This document shows positions 63,953-64,000 of a DNA stretch of 64,000 nt, in pieces. The notes under the pieces are model-generated. The model saw only the letters and a program-made list of their open reading frames with translations, searched no databases and was not told the DNA's origin. Position numbers and translations under genes: made by a program. This DNA comes from Mesorhizobium_K sp040049215 (GTDB lineage Bacteria > Pseudomonadota > Alphaproteobacteria > Rhizobiales > Rhizobiaceae), in the NCBI RefSeq assembly GCF_040049215.1, contig NZ_JBDZDN010000002.1, positions 682,001 to 746,000 on the forward strand. The letters run 5' to 3'. Each line of letters starts with the position of its first letter. Position 1 is the stretch's first letter.

Positions 63953-64000
63953 ATGTCGCAGGCGGACAAGAAAATGGCGCGGACGTTTCGGACGGAGGTG
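63953..64000 (+). CDS. Possible start of a divergent gene (partial)
   Basis: An ATG at 63953 opens a frame that stays open for 16 codons to the window end (MSQADKKMARTFRTEV). It is placed as expected for a gene divergent from the metF operon, but no strong ribosome-binding site is seen and the visible part is too short to identify. Confidence 0.25.
   Translation, partial: MSQADKKMARTFRTEV

Noticed and set aside
61969..63969. A single 666-codon frame spanning metF and the upstream regulator region
   Set aside because: metF starts at 62883 by its N-terminus and operon overlap. The rest is an off-frame reading of the ArsR-methyltransferase gene.

Overview
The window is a GC-rich (low-to-mid 60s % GC by eye) chromosomal segment of an alphaproteobacterium of the order Hyphomicrobiales, most like Mesorhizobium/Phyllobacteriaceae. 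This rests on gene order (mraZ-rsmH-ftsL-ftsI-murEF-mraY-murD-ftsW-murGCB ... ddl-ftsQAZ ... lpxC-bamD-recN ... ligA), an FtsZ with a very long C-terminal linker, betaine-lipid genes btaAB, a metF operon led by an ArsR-methyltransferase fusion, and short palindromic repeat families that I associate with this group. No phage, insertion sequence, tRNA or CRISPR array was seen.

Layout. 1-2900: a partial dienelactone hydrolase, small unknown genes, an L,D-transpeptidase and an OmpA-like lipoprotein. 3018-7421: a UvrD/PcrA-type helicase and a membrane-anchored DUF2778 protein. 7450-9100: a repeat-rich patch in which palindromic elements have entered a coding gene and the adjacent intergenic DNA. 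9096-19345: ordinary metabolism and housekeeping (SDR, hexapeptide transferase, CreA, SCO1, PrmA, aminopeptidase P, AzlCD, a glyoxalase-like protein, LigA). 19627-44167: the division and cell-wall (dcw) cluster, transcribed right to left from a promoter at about 44350-44378 down to recN, with further likely entry points between murB and ddl and upstream of lpxC. 44582-50036: a glycosyltransferase-like protein with C-terminal repeats, a cystathionine gamma-lyase-like enzyme, an orphan Imm27-type immunity protein, RNase P RNA, a lytic transglycosylase, an AmpD-like amidase and a DjlA-like co-chaperone. 50205-54718: a gene remnant, a MarR-type regulator and a divergent fused 5-oxoprolinase. 54722-61455: cupin, btaAB, a GH25 lysozyme lipoprotein, a low-GC leucine-rich-repeat gene, ornithine/lysine decarboxylase and a DMT exporter. 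61783-63884: a 28-residue membrane peptide and the metF operon.

Points most worth a second look. (1) The same palindromic element, sharing a 43-bp identical core, lies in frame inside two unrelated conserved enzymes, the UvrD helicase and 5-oxoprolinase. (2) A 123-bp (41-codon) insertion of another palindromic family sits in a conserved hypothetical gene and leaves its frame open. (3) Eleven GANTC sites are packed into 332 bp between murB and ddl, where about one is expected. This suggests CcrM-methylation control of ddl-ftsQ-ftsA-ftsZ. (4) Four MraZ-type boxes with an exact 10-bp period overlie the probable dcw promoter. (5) A 28-aa membrane peptide has a strong ribosome-binding site and its own terminator.
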